A stretch of DNA of 64,000 nucleotides from Mycobacterium attenuatum (lineage in GTDB: Bacteria > Actinomycetota > Actinomycetes > Mycobacteriales > Mycobacteriaceae), in NCBI RefSeq assembly GCF_900566085.1, contig NZ_UPHT01000042.1, forward strand, positions 1 through 64,000, in the 5' to 3' direction. Each line of letters starts with the position of its first letter. Position 1 is the first letter of the stretch. Of this stretch, positions 26,521 through 35,479 are shown piece by piece. The notes under the pieces are model-generated. The model was not told the origin of the DNA. It saw nothing but the letters and a program-made list of their open reading frames with translations, and made no database searches. The translations under genes were made by a program, and so were the position numbers.

Positions 26521-28052
26521 GAGCGCGCGGAAAACCCCTGGCCGCTGTCGTCGGTGGGAGCCTGGCCGGGGTGGTCGGCTGGGACCTCATGCAGCGCCGC
26601 CACACCATCTTGCGCAACTACCCAATCATCGGGCACCTGCGTTACCTGCTGGAAGCGGTGGGGCCGGAGCTGCGCCAGTACATCGTCACCGACAACAATG
26701 CGGAACGGCCCTTCAGCCGTGACCAGCGGCGCTGGGTGTACACGTCGTCGAAATTGACCAACAGGTATTTCGGCTTCGGCAGCGACAACGATCTCGAACG
26801 CGCCGAGAATTACCCGATCATCAAGCACGCGGCGTTCCCGGTGTCGGCCCCGGACGGCGACCCGGGCCATCCCGATCCGGCGGTGCCACTGCCGGCGGCC
26901 AAGGTGCTCGGCGGCGCGCAGGACCGTGCCAAGGCCTTCCGGCCCGCGTCATTGGTCAACGTCTCCGGGATGAGCTTCGGGTCGCTGGGCGGCGCGGCCA
27001 TCACCGCACTGAACAAGGGCGTGGCCCTGGCCGGGGCACTGCAGACCACGGGGGAGGGCGGGATATCGCCGTACCACCTCAACGGCGGCGATCTCATCTG
27101 GCAGATCGGCACCGGGTACTTCGGCTGCCGCAACGACGACGGCACGTTCAGCCTGCCCCGGCTGGTCGACCGGGTGGCCGCGACCCCGTCGATCCGGGCC
27201 ATCGAAATCAAGCTCAGCCAGGGCGCCAAGCCGGGCCTCGGCGGCATGCTCCCCGGCGCCAAGGTGACTCCGGAAATCGCGGCCATCCGCGGCATTCCGG
27301 TCGGGGTGGACTGCCGAAGCCCGGCCGGACACAGCGCATTCCGTGACGTCGACGGGCTGCTCGATCTCGTGGAGGCCATCGCCGCGCAGACCGGTCTTCC
27401 GGTGGGCATCAAGTCTGCGGTCGGCGAAGGGTCGTTCTGGGGGCAGCTTGCCGCGCGCATGGCCCGCACCGGTCGCGGCGTCGACTTCGTGACCGTCGAC
27501 GGCGGAGAGGGCGGCACCGGCGCGGCGCCGCTGGTGTTCAGCGACCACGTGGCGCTGCCCTTCAAGTGGGCATTTCCCAGGGTCTACCGCGCCTTCGCCG
27601 AAGAAGGCTTGCATCACGACGTGGTGTTCATCGGCTCGGGCAAGCTCGGCATCCCGGAGAATGCGCTGTTGGCCCTGGCCATGGGGTGCGACATGGTCAA
27701 CGTCGGCCGCACCGCCATGTTCGCCATCGGATGCATCCAGGCCCAGCGCTGCCATACCGGCCGTTGCCCGTCGGGCGTGGCCACCCAGTCGGCATGGCTG
27801 CAGCACGGTCTCGACCCGGCCCTGAAGTCGGTGCGCTGCGCCAACTACCTGGCCACGCTGCGCTTCGAGCTGCTCTGCCTGGCCCGTGCCTGCGGCCAGG
27901 TGCACCCGGCGTTGGTGCCCCTGGACGCCATCGAGTTGCTCGACATCGACCTGCAGACCGTGCGGGTCGACGAGATGTTCGGCTACAAGCCCGACTGGGG
28001 TTTGCCCGGGCCGGCAGACGTCGAAGCGATCACCCAGCTCATGGCCGGGTGA
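26517..28052 (+). CDS. FMN-binding glutamate-synthase-like protein
   Basis: A 511-residue protein similar to the FMN domain of the large subunit of glutamate synthase but without the glutaminase part. A single N-terminal hydrophobic helix (LAAVVGGSLAGVVGWDLM) is followed by HTILRNYPIIGHLRYLLE, typical of the stand-alone family. Then come the FMN-domain motifs MSFGSLGGAA, GEGGISPYH and TVDGGEGGTGAAP. CIQAQRCHTGRCPSG supplies three cysteines spaced as in the 3Fe-4S cluster of glutamate synthase. The best start is the TTG at 26517, four bases overlapping glpD2. The frame itself runs further upstream but only as a glpD2 shadow. The physiological reaction is not established. It is not part of the corresponding M. 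tuberculosis block. Confidence 0.85.
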   Translation: MRARGKPLAAVVGGSLAGVVGWDLMQRRHTILRNYPIIGHLRYLLEAVGPELRQYIVTDNNAERPFSRDQRRWVYTSSKLTNRYFGFGSDNDLERAENYPIIKHAAFPVSAPDGDPGHPDPAVPLPAAKVLGGAQDRAKAFRPASLVNVSGMSFGSLGGAAITALNKGVALAGALQTTGEGGISPYHLNGGDLIWQIGTGYFGCRNDDGTFSLPRLVDRVAATPSIRAIEIKLSQGAKPGLGGMLPGAKVTPEIAAIRGIPVGVDCRSPAGHSAFRDVDGLLDLVEAIAAQTGLPVGIKSAVGEGSFWGQLAARMARTGRGVDFVTVDGGEGGTGAAPLVFSDHVALPFKWAFPRVYRAFAEEGLHHDVVFIGSGKLGIPENALLALAMGCDMVNVGRTAMFAIGCIQAQRCHTGRCPSGVATQSAWLQHGLDPALKSVRCANYLATLRFELLCLARACGQVHPALVPLDAIELLDIDLQTVRVDEMFGYKPDWGLPGPADVEAITQLMAG

Positions 28053-28120
28053 TTTGTTCTCAGGGCTTTTCGGCGCTGGCATCGATCTCGGCGCCTGACG
28101 GGCGCGTCTGTGGGGCAGAT

Positions 28121-28729
28121 TCAGTGCAGCGGCGACGCGGTCGCCGCGCGGGATTCCAGCATCCGGTTACGGACGATGTGTTCGACCAGGATGGGGACGA
28201 AGGTCTGCACCGGTGCATCGGCGAACTGTTGAGCGGCCTCCTCCGACCAGCGCCTGATCTGCGCGGTTCGCTGCTCGTCGGCGCGGCCCTCGTGGCGGGC
28301 CAACTTGTCTGCCACGTCGGCCACGGATCGGGCCACCAGGGAACGACTGGCGGAGGCGACGTCGCCGTCGGCGCATGATCGCGCGTCGTCGAGGGCCTGC
28401 CGGCCGCTCTGCTCGCTGACTTCGGGCGAAATGACGCGCAGCGTCACATGATGCCCGTCCTCCCCGATCAGGATCACACTGGTCGGCTCGTCACTGGTGA
28501 AGCCCAGCAGTTCGACGCAGCGGCCGTCGATCTCCACCGAAGACGGCGTCTCGTCCCAGCCGTTGTGGCGGTAGCCCACTATCGCGATCGGCCCCAGCCG
28601 CTCGGATACCGCCGCCATCAACGCCGGCAGTTCGTCGGCCAGGCTCCTGGACCGCGGCCACCACGCCCCGTCGATGTGCTCTGAGACTGGGCGAAATGTC
28701 TTGAGCTGTAACCGTATTTCGCGTTTCAC
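28121..28729 (-). CDS. DUF5994-type protein of unknown function
   Basis: A 202-residue soluble protein. The N-terminal half (KTFRPVSEHIDGAWWPRS ... IVGYRHNGWDETP ... GHHVTLRVI) is the DUF5994 pattern seen in several mycobacterial paralogues. The C-terminal half is a helical section RRWSEEAAQQFADAPVQTF then FVPILVEHIVRN. No catalytic motif or membrane segment is evident. The start is the GTG at 28729. It lies between the coupled FMN protein and the giant ATPase and has no clear operon partner. Confidence 0.75.
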   Translation of the reverse strand: MKREIRLQLKTFRPVSEHIDGAWWPRSRSLADELPALMAAVSERLGPIAIVGYRHNGWDETPSSVEIDGRCVELLGFTSDEPTSVILIGEDGHHVTLRVISPEVSEQSGRQALDDARSCADGDVASASRSLVARSVADVADKLARHEGRADEQRTAQIRRWSEEAAQQFADAPVQTFVPILVEHIVRNRMLESRAATASPLH

Positions 28730-28807
28730 GCGACTACGGTACGGGCGTTGCGGGCCGCTCGCGACTGGAAAACCCCACCTTCAGGTGGCCGCTGAACGAA
28801 CATTTGG

Positions 28808-31800
28808 CTACCCGCGTGCCTGCGCATCAGCGGCGTCCACCGATGCCGCACTGTCTGCCGCGGCGGCGATGAGCCGCCGGGCGTTCTCCGACGAGCGAAC
28901 CAGTAGGTCGGGAGCCAGCGCCGAGACCCCGCCGGCCACCGCGGCCGCCAGCAGCGCCTGACCCCAGCCCAGCGGACCCACGGGGGTGCAGCCGAACACC
29001 TGACTGAGGCCGGGCGTGGTCACCACCACCGCCAGCGCGCCGAAGGACCCGACGGTGGTCAGCACCACCAGCGCGCCGTGTGAGTCGGCCAGCGTCTGGG
29101 CCAGTTGCGTGCCGACCAGCCCGATCAACGCCACCGTCGCCGCGCGGTGCTGGGTGCCGGTTGCGCTGGCCAGCAGCCACGCCAGCATGGCGCCGATCGT
29201 GGTGGACGCGCCACGAATGCCGATCGCGCGCCACATCGCCGCCTCGCCGCGGTCGACCTCGGCGGTTCCCGCCTGGGGGCTGACGGCCAGGGCGGCGGCC
29301 GGCAGCGCGTCGGTCAGCATGTTGACCAACAGCATCTGGCGGGCGTTGAGCACCGAACGCCCGGTCAGGATCGTGGTGATCAACGCGAAGGACACCTCGC
29401 CGAGGTTGCCGCCCAGCAGCACCGACACCGCCGAATGCACGCGGCGCCACAGCTGCTCGCCCTCGTCGAGGGCGTCCAGCAGTGCCTCGATCTTGCCGTC
29501 GAGCAGCACCACGTCGGCGGCCGTGCGGGCCGCGTCGCTGCCGCGCGCGCCCACCCCGACGCCGACGCTGGCCGCCCGGATCGCCGCCGCATCGTTGACG
29601 CCGTCGCCGACCATCGCCGTGACCAGCCCGGCCCGTTCCAGGGTCTGTACCACCTCGATCTTGTGCTCCGGGGTCATCCGTGCGAAGACCAGCCGCGACA
29701 CGACCGCCTCGGCGCGCTGGTCGGCGGACATCGCTTCCCAGTCGGACCCGGTGACCACCTGCTCGACGGTCACGTCGATGCCCAGTTCCTGGGCGATCAC
29801 GGCCGCGGTCGTGGGGTGGTCGCCGGTGATCAGCCGCACACCGATCTCACGGTCGGCTAGTGCCGCCAGCACGGCCTGGGCGGTGGGCCGCGGGGTGTCG
29901 GCCATCCCGAGCAGACCGATCGGGGTCAGTTCGGAGGTGCACAGGCTTTCCAGCAGATCGGGATCGGCCGCCGCGGCCGCGGCCTGCTCGCGGCTGAGGC
30001 GGCGTTCGGCCACCGCCAGCACGCGCAACCCCTTGGCCGCCAACTCGTCGATCTGCTTGCGCAACGGGCCAATCCGGGCGCTGGGCCCGGCGAGCGCCGA
30101 TGAGAGGACCTCGGGTGAGCCTTTGAGGGTCAGCCGGGTACCGACCAGAGCGGCCGCGAACGGGCGACCCGATTGGAAGGGCAAGAAGGCGTCCCGGTTC
30201 GGCCGCGGTTGTGGCCGCGAACCCCGAAGCGCGGGGTCGGCGGCGGCCTGGTTTATCGCATCGTCGGTGGCATGCTCAACGCGGTGGGCGTGCCTCGAAT
30301 AGGTGGTGCTCAGCGCCGCGTCCAGCACCTGCGCGGGGGTGAAACCCGTCATCGGGCGCACGACCTTGACCTTGAGCCGGTTCTCACTCAGCGTGCCGGT
30401 CTTGTCGAAGCACACCACGTTCAGCCGGGCCAGCGCCTCGATGCAGTGGGCATTACGGATCAGCACCGACTCTCCGGTGAGCCGGCGCGCGGCGGCCAGC
30501 TGAGCCAGCGTCACCACGAGCGTCAGCCCCTCAGGAATGGCGGCGACGATCAGCGTGACCGCGCTTCCCACCGCCGCGCGCAACGGCGTGCCCCGCGCCA
30601 CACTGAGCAACCCGACCAGCGCCCCGCCGGCCACGCTGAACGGCAACGCCCGCCGGGTGATGCGCCGCAACTGTCGTTGCAGACCGATCTCCGTGGACTT
30701 CCGCGGCGCCATCGCCAGTGCGCGGCGGACCTCCGAGCGCGAACCCACCGCCGTCACCACGGCCACGGCCGTGCCGGCGACCACCGTGGTGCCGGCATAC
30801 AGCATGCAGTCCCGTTCGGCCAGCGGGGCACCGGGTGTGGGCTCGGTTTGCTTGGCCACCGGCAGCGATTCGCCGGTCAGCATGGATTCGTCGACCTCGA
30901 CGTCGGATGCGTGCAGCAGCCGCGCGTCGGCCGGGACCACCTCGTCGGCATGGATTTCGATGACGTCGCCCGGTCGCAGCCGCTTGGCGGCGACCTTTTC
31001 GTGGCGCTGCTCCTCGAGCGGGCCGACCCGCCGGCGCGCGGGCGGATCCTGCACGGCCAGTAGACGATTGAGGATGCGTTCGGCGTGCAACTGCTGTTCG
31101 GCCGACAACCCGGCGTTGACCAGCAGCACGCCGCCCACCAGAACCGCATCCAGCGGCGAGCCGAGCAGCGCGCTGGCCAGCGCGCCCGTGGCCAGCAGCG
31201 GCGTGATCGGGTCGGACAAGTCCGAGCGCATCTCTTCGGCGAAGTCGCGGACGAGTCGCCACGACCCCACACTCGCCTTGTGTGCCAGACGAATCGGCGG
31301 CAGGCTTTGCCACCAGGTGGACGCTGCTTCGGCCCGGTGTTCGTCGGCGGGGCGAGGCAGCAGCCGCCGCACTTCGGTGACGGGCAGGCTGTGCCAGTCG
31401 TGGACGGTTTCGGGTTCGGGCAGTGGATCGCGGAAAACCTTTGCAGCCGAACGGAATCCGAACCACAGGCTGGCGGCCATACCGATGTTGACCGATACCG
31501 AACTGCGGCCCGGTACGCCGGGAATCAACATCAGGGCGCCGATCGCCGAGGCCGAGGCCGACAGCCGAACCGCGTTGTCGGTAGCCGCGCGCGCGGCCGG
31601 CAGCGCATGCAGCACCCGCCATGCGCCGGCCAGATCCGTAACGACAACGTCGGAACCCCAGGGCGGAGGATGCCGCTGCCGCTGCACGCCGATCGTGACA
31701 TCGGCCCGCTGCGCGGCCTTCAGCTGTGAGGTGGTCAGCAACGCCACGGTGGCGCCACCCGCCTTCAGCTCGGCGACAGCCGCTGCCACCGCGTCGTCGA

Positions 31801-33298
31801 CCGACCCGTCCACCGGATACAGCTGGTCGAATCCTTGTGCTAGAGAACGCAATCCATCGTCATCGAGGGAGGAGACGCGGGGGTGCGAGCGGCGTGCCTC
31901 GGTGAGCACCGCCGCGGCGAACGGATCGCGCACCGGGCTGATCAGCGCCTGGCCGGTGCCCCCGCCGGCTCCGGGGATATCGGCCAGGTCGTGCCATCCG
32001 GCGCTCAGCTCACCATTGTCCAGTGCGGCGCGCACCGCTTCCCAGGCTCGGGTACGTTGCGAATCCTGAACTCCCAGAATGCGACTGACCATCAACTCGT
32101 CATCGTAGAACGCCCGCGGGTCGATCATGATCGCGTCGACCCGGTCGAGTGTGCGCAAGGCACCAGGGCGCAGCACCAGCGCGTCGTGGCGGGCGGCCAG
32201 GCCGCGGCTCATCGCGCAGCCGAATGCCTCCCGCACCGTGCGCAACGGCTTCGGAACGGCGGCCAGCGCGGCGGCGCCGGCCGTGTCGGGGTTGCGGGAG
32301 AGCACGCCGGCCACGGCGGCGGCGCCGAGGCCGATCGCACCGATGCGGTTGGCGTAGCGTTCCGCCGGACCGTCGGCGGGAGTCGGCACGCTTCTGGGTG
32401 CCGACGCGGCGTCGTCAGGCACCGGCCGGCTGCCCAGCCCAGGTTCATGGCGACGCCAGGTGAGCCGGCCGGTCCAGGCCTCGGCCGCCAGCATCGCGCG
32501 GGTCGCGGCCTCGGCGGCCGCCGCCGTCGGCGACAGCGTCAGCGCGGCCGCCGTGGCGTTGACGACGCCGAAGAACATGTCGGTGCCCTCGGGTCCGAGG
32601 CGTCGTTCCAGCTCGCGGCGCAGTCGCGGCACGTGGTCGGCCAGGGTCGGCGGCACGGCCACCAGGTCGGGCAACCTGGGCAGCCGCAGCAGGCTGCCGG
32701 TCAGCGACAGGGCGAAGCCGGTGGTGGCGGCCGCGGCCGCGGCCGCGATCATCCGTCCCATCAGCAGCGTGTCGTCGCCGGGCAGACTGGCCGGGTGCGT
32801 GTCGCTGGTCCCGTGGCGCCGCTCGGCGCCGGCGACGATCCGGCAGAGCTGCGCCGCCGAGGGTCCGTCCGGGTCGACGGTGGCGACCAGCCGCGCAATG
32901 GTGGGGTTCAGGAAGGCCTCGCGCACACCGGGCGTTGCGCGGACGGCCGCGAGTATGTCGGTGGCGATCGCTGCGCCGTGCTTGTCGCCGAGGCCGCGCA
33001 CCTCGATCCAGTGGCGGGGACCGTTGGTGCTGATGCGCCGCGCCGGCGGGCCACCCATCGCCTCGACCGCAACCCCCGCCGCCGCGCGGGTCAACGCCGA
33101 AATATCCGGCGCTGCACGGGATAACGATCTGCCCATGCTCGCTGCCACGTCGCCACCCAGCAGGACGGTGCCGACGGCGGCACCGGCGACCGCGGTGCCG
33201 GCGGCAACGGTCCTGCGGGTGCCCGCCAAGGCAGCCCGCAGCGGCGCTGCCACCAGGCCGAAACCGGGTAGACGACCGGGTCCGATCAGTCTGTTCAC
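28808..33298 (-). CDS. Giant cation-transporting P-type ATPase, CtpH/CtpI-like
   Basis: A 1496-residue P-type ATPase with the long N-terminal extension characteristic of mycobacterial CtpH and CtpI (about 1540 and 1630 residues). The first half carries two weak metal-domain-like or Ala-rich segments and a degenerate HAD-like stretch. The catalytic half has actuator MLTGESLPVAK, membrane motif AAIPEGLTLVVT (P2-type PEGL rather than CPC), phosphorylation site VVCFDKTGTLSENR, and [15 protein letters not shown], followed by a cluster of C-terminal helices. PEGL suggests a Ca2+/alkali-type rather than heavy-metal substrate, but the ion is unproven. The frame opens at 33481; the GTG at 33298 (VNRLIGPGRLPG) begins recognisable homology and is chosen. 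Confidence 0.86.
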   Translation of the reverse strand: MNRLIGPGRLPGFGLVAAPLRAALAGTRRTVAAGTAVAGAAVGTVLLGGDVAASMGRSLSRAAPDISALTRAAAGVAVEAMGGPPARRISTNGPRHWIEVRGLGDKHGAAIATDILAAVRATPGVREAFLNPTIARLVATVDPDGPSAAQLCRIVAGAERRHGTSDTHPASLPGDDTLLMGRMIAAAAAAATTGFALSLTGSLLRLPRLPDLVAVPPTLADHVPRLRRELERRLGPEGTDMFFGVVNATAAALTLSPTAAAAEAATRAMLAAEAWTGRLTWRRHEPGLGSRPVPDDAASAPRSVPTPADGPAERYANRIGAIGLGAAAVAGVLSRNPDTAGAAALAAVPKPLRTVREAFGCAMSRGLAARHDALVLRPGALRTLDRVDAIMIDPRAFYDDELMVSRILGVQDSQRTRAWEAVRAALDNGELSAGWHDLADIPGAGGGTGQALISPVRDPFAAAVLTEARRSHPRVSSLDDDGLRSLAQGFDQLYPVDGSVDDAVAAAVAELKAGGATVALLTTSQLKAAQRADVTIGVQRQRHPPPWGSDVVVTDLAGAWRVLHALPAARAATDNAVRLSASASAIGALMLIPGVPGRSSVSVNIGMAASLWFGFRSAAKVFRDPLPEPETVHDWHSLPVTEVRRLLPRPADEHRAEAASTWWQSLPPIRLAHKASVGSWRLVRDFAEEMRSDLSDPITPLLATGALASALLGSPLDAVLVGGVLLVNAGLSAEQQLHAERILNRLLAVQDPPARRRVGPLEEQRHEKVAAKRLRPGDVIEIHADEVVPADARLLHASDVEVDESMLTGESLPVAKQTEPTPGAPLAERDCMLYAGTTVVAGTAVAVVTAVGSRSEVRRALAMAPRKSTEIGLQRQLRRITRRALPFSVAGGALVGLLSVARGTPLRAAVGSAVTLIVAAIPEGLTLVVTLAQLAAARRLTGESVLIRNAHCIEALARLNVVCFDKTGTLSENRLKVKVVRPMTGFTPAQVLDAALSTTYSRHAHRVEHATDDAINQAAADPALRGSRPQPRPNRDAFLPFQSGRPFAAALVGTRLTLKGSPEVLSSALAGPSARIGPLRKQIDELAAKGLRVLAVAERRLSREQAAAAAADPDLLESLCTSELTPIGLLGMADTPRPTAQAVLAALADREIGVRLITGDHPTTAAVIAQELGIDVTVEQVVTGSDWEAMSADQRAEAVVSRLVFARMTPEHKIEVVQTLERAGLVTAMVGDGVNDAAAIRAASVGVGVGARGSDAARTAADVVLLDGKIEALLDALDEGEQLWRRVHSAVSVLLGGNLGEVSFALITTILTGRSVLNARQMLLVNMLTDALPAAALAVSPQAGTAEVDRGEAAMWRAIGIRGASTTIGAMLAWLLASATGTQHRAATVALIGLVGTQLAQTLADSHGALVVLTTVGSFGALAVVVTTPGLSQVFGCTPVGPLGWGQALLAAAVAGGVSALAPDLLVRSSENARRLIAAAADSAASVDAADAQARG

Positions 33299-33523
33299 AC
33301 CCACCTCGCACCGATTCTCGAATAAGCCGGCCGGGAAAAGAAACGCTTGGTTGGGGCTCACCACATCGGCGCGCGCGTCATGTCGAATCAAGGTACGCCT
33401 TGGCGGCGCAGTAGCGGGTAGTGACGCCCCGATGTGGGTAGACATGGGCAATGGTCGGCATGACCCGGCGCGACGAGACATTCACGTACCGGGTTCACGT
33501 GGTATTGGCGGCGGCCTGACAAG

Positions 33524-34546
33524 ATGGCCGTCGTGCATGTCGCGCCGAGTTACCAGGGTCGCGTATGGCGTTGCGGTGAGCCACAGGACGACTTCGAATT
33601 CGACCGCATCTCCGATTACCTCAGCGAGGACGACACCTTGGTGTGGGTCGACTTGTGCGGTCCGGACCACGAAATACTGCGCGAGCTGGCGGCCGAACTC
33701 GGCCTGAACCCCTGGGCCGTCGAAGACGCCGTGGCAGCAGCCGAACGTGTCAAAGCCACCGCATACGAAACCCACACCTTCTTCACCGTCTACGCCGTCG
33801 ACGTCTGCCCCGTTGCCAAAGCCGGCACCGATCCCCGGCCGATGCTGGCGATGCGCCGGGTTTCGGCGTTCGTGCTTGCCAGGGGTTTGATCACGGTGCG
33901 CCTGACGACGGACTTCGACATGGCGCAGGTTGCTCGGCGATGGCAGGAAATCGGGGGGCAGCACTACGGTGTCGGCGCTTTGGTGCACGGTTTGCTCGAC
34001 GTCGTCGTCGACAGTCATTTCGCGGCGGTGGAGGCACTCGACGACTGCATCGAAGACATCGAGGACGAGTTGTTCGACGGCAACTCGCGGCAGGCGAGCT
34101 TTCAGCGCCGGACGTTTCAATTGCGCAGGGACCTGGTGAACCTGCGGCGGGTTGCGTTGCCGATGCGCGAAGTCGTCAACTCCATCCAGCACCATCGCCT
34201 ACACGCCTTGCAGGCCGAGGCGGCCCGAGAACTCGACCCGCTCTACGCCGACCTGTATGACCACGTGCTTCGGGTATCGGAATGGACCGAGTCGTTACGT
34301 GACATGATCACAACCATTTTCGAAACCAATCTGTCACTGCAGGACGCGCGGCTGAACACCGTCATGAAGAAGCTGACCGGGTGGGCCGCCATCATTGCCG
34401 TACCGACCGCGATCACGGGCTATTACGGCCAGAACATTCCCTACCCCGGTTTCGGCCACGTCTCGGGTTTCATTGTCAGTACCAGCGTGATCGTCGTCCT
34501 GATGGTGGTGCTCTATGTGACGTTCCGGCGGCGCGACTGGCTCTGA
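33524..34546 (+). CDS. CorA-family divalent-cation transporter with a GQN motif
   Basis: A 340-residue CorA-type protein: cytosolic alpha/beta domain (about 1-150), long stalk helices (about 150-280) and two C-terminal membrane helices ending in the basic tail FRRRDWL. The periplasmic signature at the end of the first membrane helix is normally YGMN; here it reads GYYGQNIPYPGF, with Gln for Met. CorA channels take up Mg2+ or Co2+; the altered selectivity loop may change ion choice. It is divergent from the giant P-type ATPase (225-bp gap with no recognised riboswitch), so the pair could be a cation homeostasis unit. That link is inference. Confidence 0.88.
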   Translation: MAVVHVAPSYQGRVWRCGEPQDDFEFDRISDYLSEDDTLVWVDLCGPDHEILRELAAELGLNPWAVEDAVAAAERVKATAYETHTFFTVYAVDVCPVAKAGTDPRPMLAMRRVSAFVLARGLITVRLTTDFDMAQVARRWQEIGGQHYGVGALVHGLLDVVVDSHFAAVEALDDCIEDIEDELFDGNSRQASFQRRTFQLRRDLVNLRRVALPMREVVNSIQHHRLHALQAEAARELDPLYADLYDHVLRVSEWTESLRDMITTIFETNLSLQDARLNTVMKKLTGWAAIIAVPTAITGYYGQNIPYPGFGHVSGFIVSTSVIVVLMVVLYVTFRRRDWL

Positions 34547-34624
34547 CCGCGCGCGCCGCACAGTTCGGTGATTATTGTTCGTAAGTCCGGTCCGCAAGTC
34601 CGCCGAGATCTGTAGTCTGCGAGC

Positions 34625-35479
34625 GTGCTTGGCGTTCGTGACGCGCTCGGGCCCGCGCGGGTGCGGCTGTACGGCGGGCCGGTGCTGGCCGAACTTGACG
34701 CACGGTTCGGCACAGCGGCTGGCCGGAAGGTGCTTGCCGGCGAAGTGGTCGACAGCCGCGGCGCGGTGATCGATCGCGATACGGTCCTGCCGCCGGGGTC
34801 TTTCGTCCACCTGTATCGGGATCTGCCTGACGAAGTTCCCGTGCCCTTTGAGATGCCGGTGCTGTATCGCGACGACGACATCGTCGTCGCGGACAAACCG
34901 CACTTCCTGGCGACCATGCCGCGCGGGCGCCACGTCGCCCAGACGGCGCTGGTGCGGCTGCGCTGTGAACTCGGGTTACCCGAGTTGAGCCCGGCGCATC
35001 GGCTGGACCGGCTCACCGCCGGGGTGTTGCTGTTCACCACCCGCCGCGAGTTGCGTGGCCGCTACCAGACGCTGTTCGCGCGCGGTTTGGTGCACAAGAC
35101 CTACCTGGCCCGGGCCGCGGTCGACCCCACCGTGGCGCTGCCGCGCGTGGTCCGCAGCCGCATCGTCAAGCGTCGCGGTCAGCTGCAGGCGGTGTGCGAA
35201 CCTGGCGAGCCGAACGCGGAGACGTTGGTCGAGCTGATCTCACCGCAGGGCCTGTACCGGCTGACGCCGCGTACCGGACGTACCCACCAGCTGCGGGTGC
35301 ATATGGCGTCACTGGGACTGCCGATCACGGGAGATCCCCTGTACCCCAAGGTGCTCCAGGACGTTGACGGTGACTTCAGCTCGCCGCTGCAGCTGCTGGC
35401 GAAGCGCATCGAGTTCGACGATCCGCTCACCGGCTCGCGCCGTGAGTTCATCAGCCGCCGAGAGGGAATCTGGTCATGA
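34625..35479 (+). CDS. RluA-family pseudouridine synthase, Rv3300c homologue
   Basis: A 284-residue pseudouridine synthase. The catalytic Asp lies in PAHRLDRLTAGVLLF, the RluA signature. RLTPRTGRTHQLRVHM is the second conserved motif and GDPLYP the third. A short N-terminal region of about 75 residues precedes the catalytic domain. It converts uridine to pseudouridine in rRNA or tRNA; the target site is unknown. GTG start. It ends with an ATGA overlap into atsB, an arrangement conserved with M. tuberculosis. Confidence 0.92.
   Translation: MLGVRDALGPARVRLYGGPVLAELDARFGTAAGRKVLAGEVVDSRGAVIDRDTVLPPGSFVHLYRDLPDEVPVPFEMPVLYRDDDIVVADKPHFLATMPRGRHVAQTALVRLRCELGLPELSPAHRLDRLTAGVLLFTTRRELRGRYQTLFARGLVHKTYLARAAVDPTVALPRVVRSRIVKRRGQLQAVCEPGEPNAETLVELISPQGLYRLTPRTGRTHQLRVHMASLGLPITGDPLYPKVLQDVDGDFSSPLQLLAKRIEFDDPLTGSRREFISRREGIWS

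Noticed and set aside
33299-33523. Mg2+ riboswitch (M-box) upstream of the CorA-like gene
   Set aside because: No recognisable M-box stems were found by eye in the 225-bp gap; a covariance-model search would be needed to decide.
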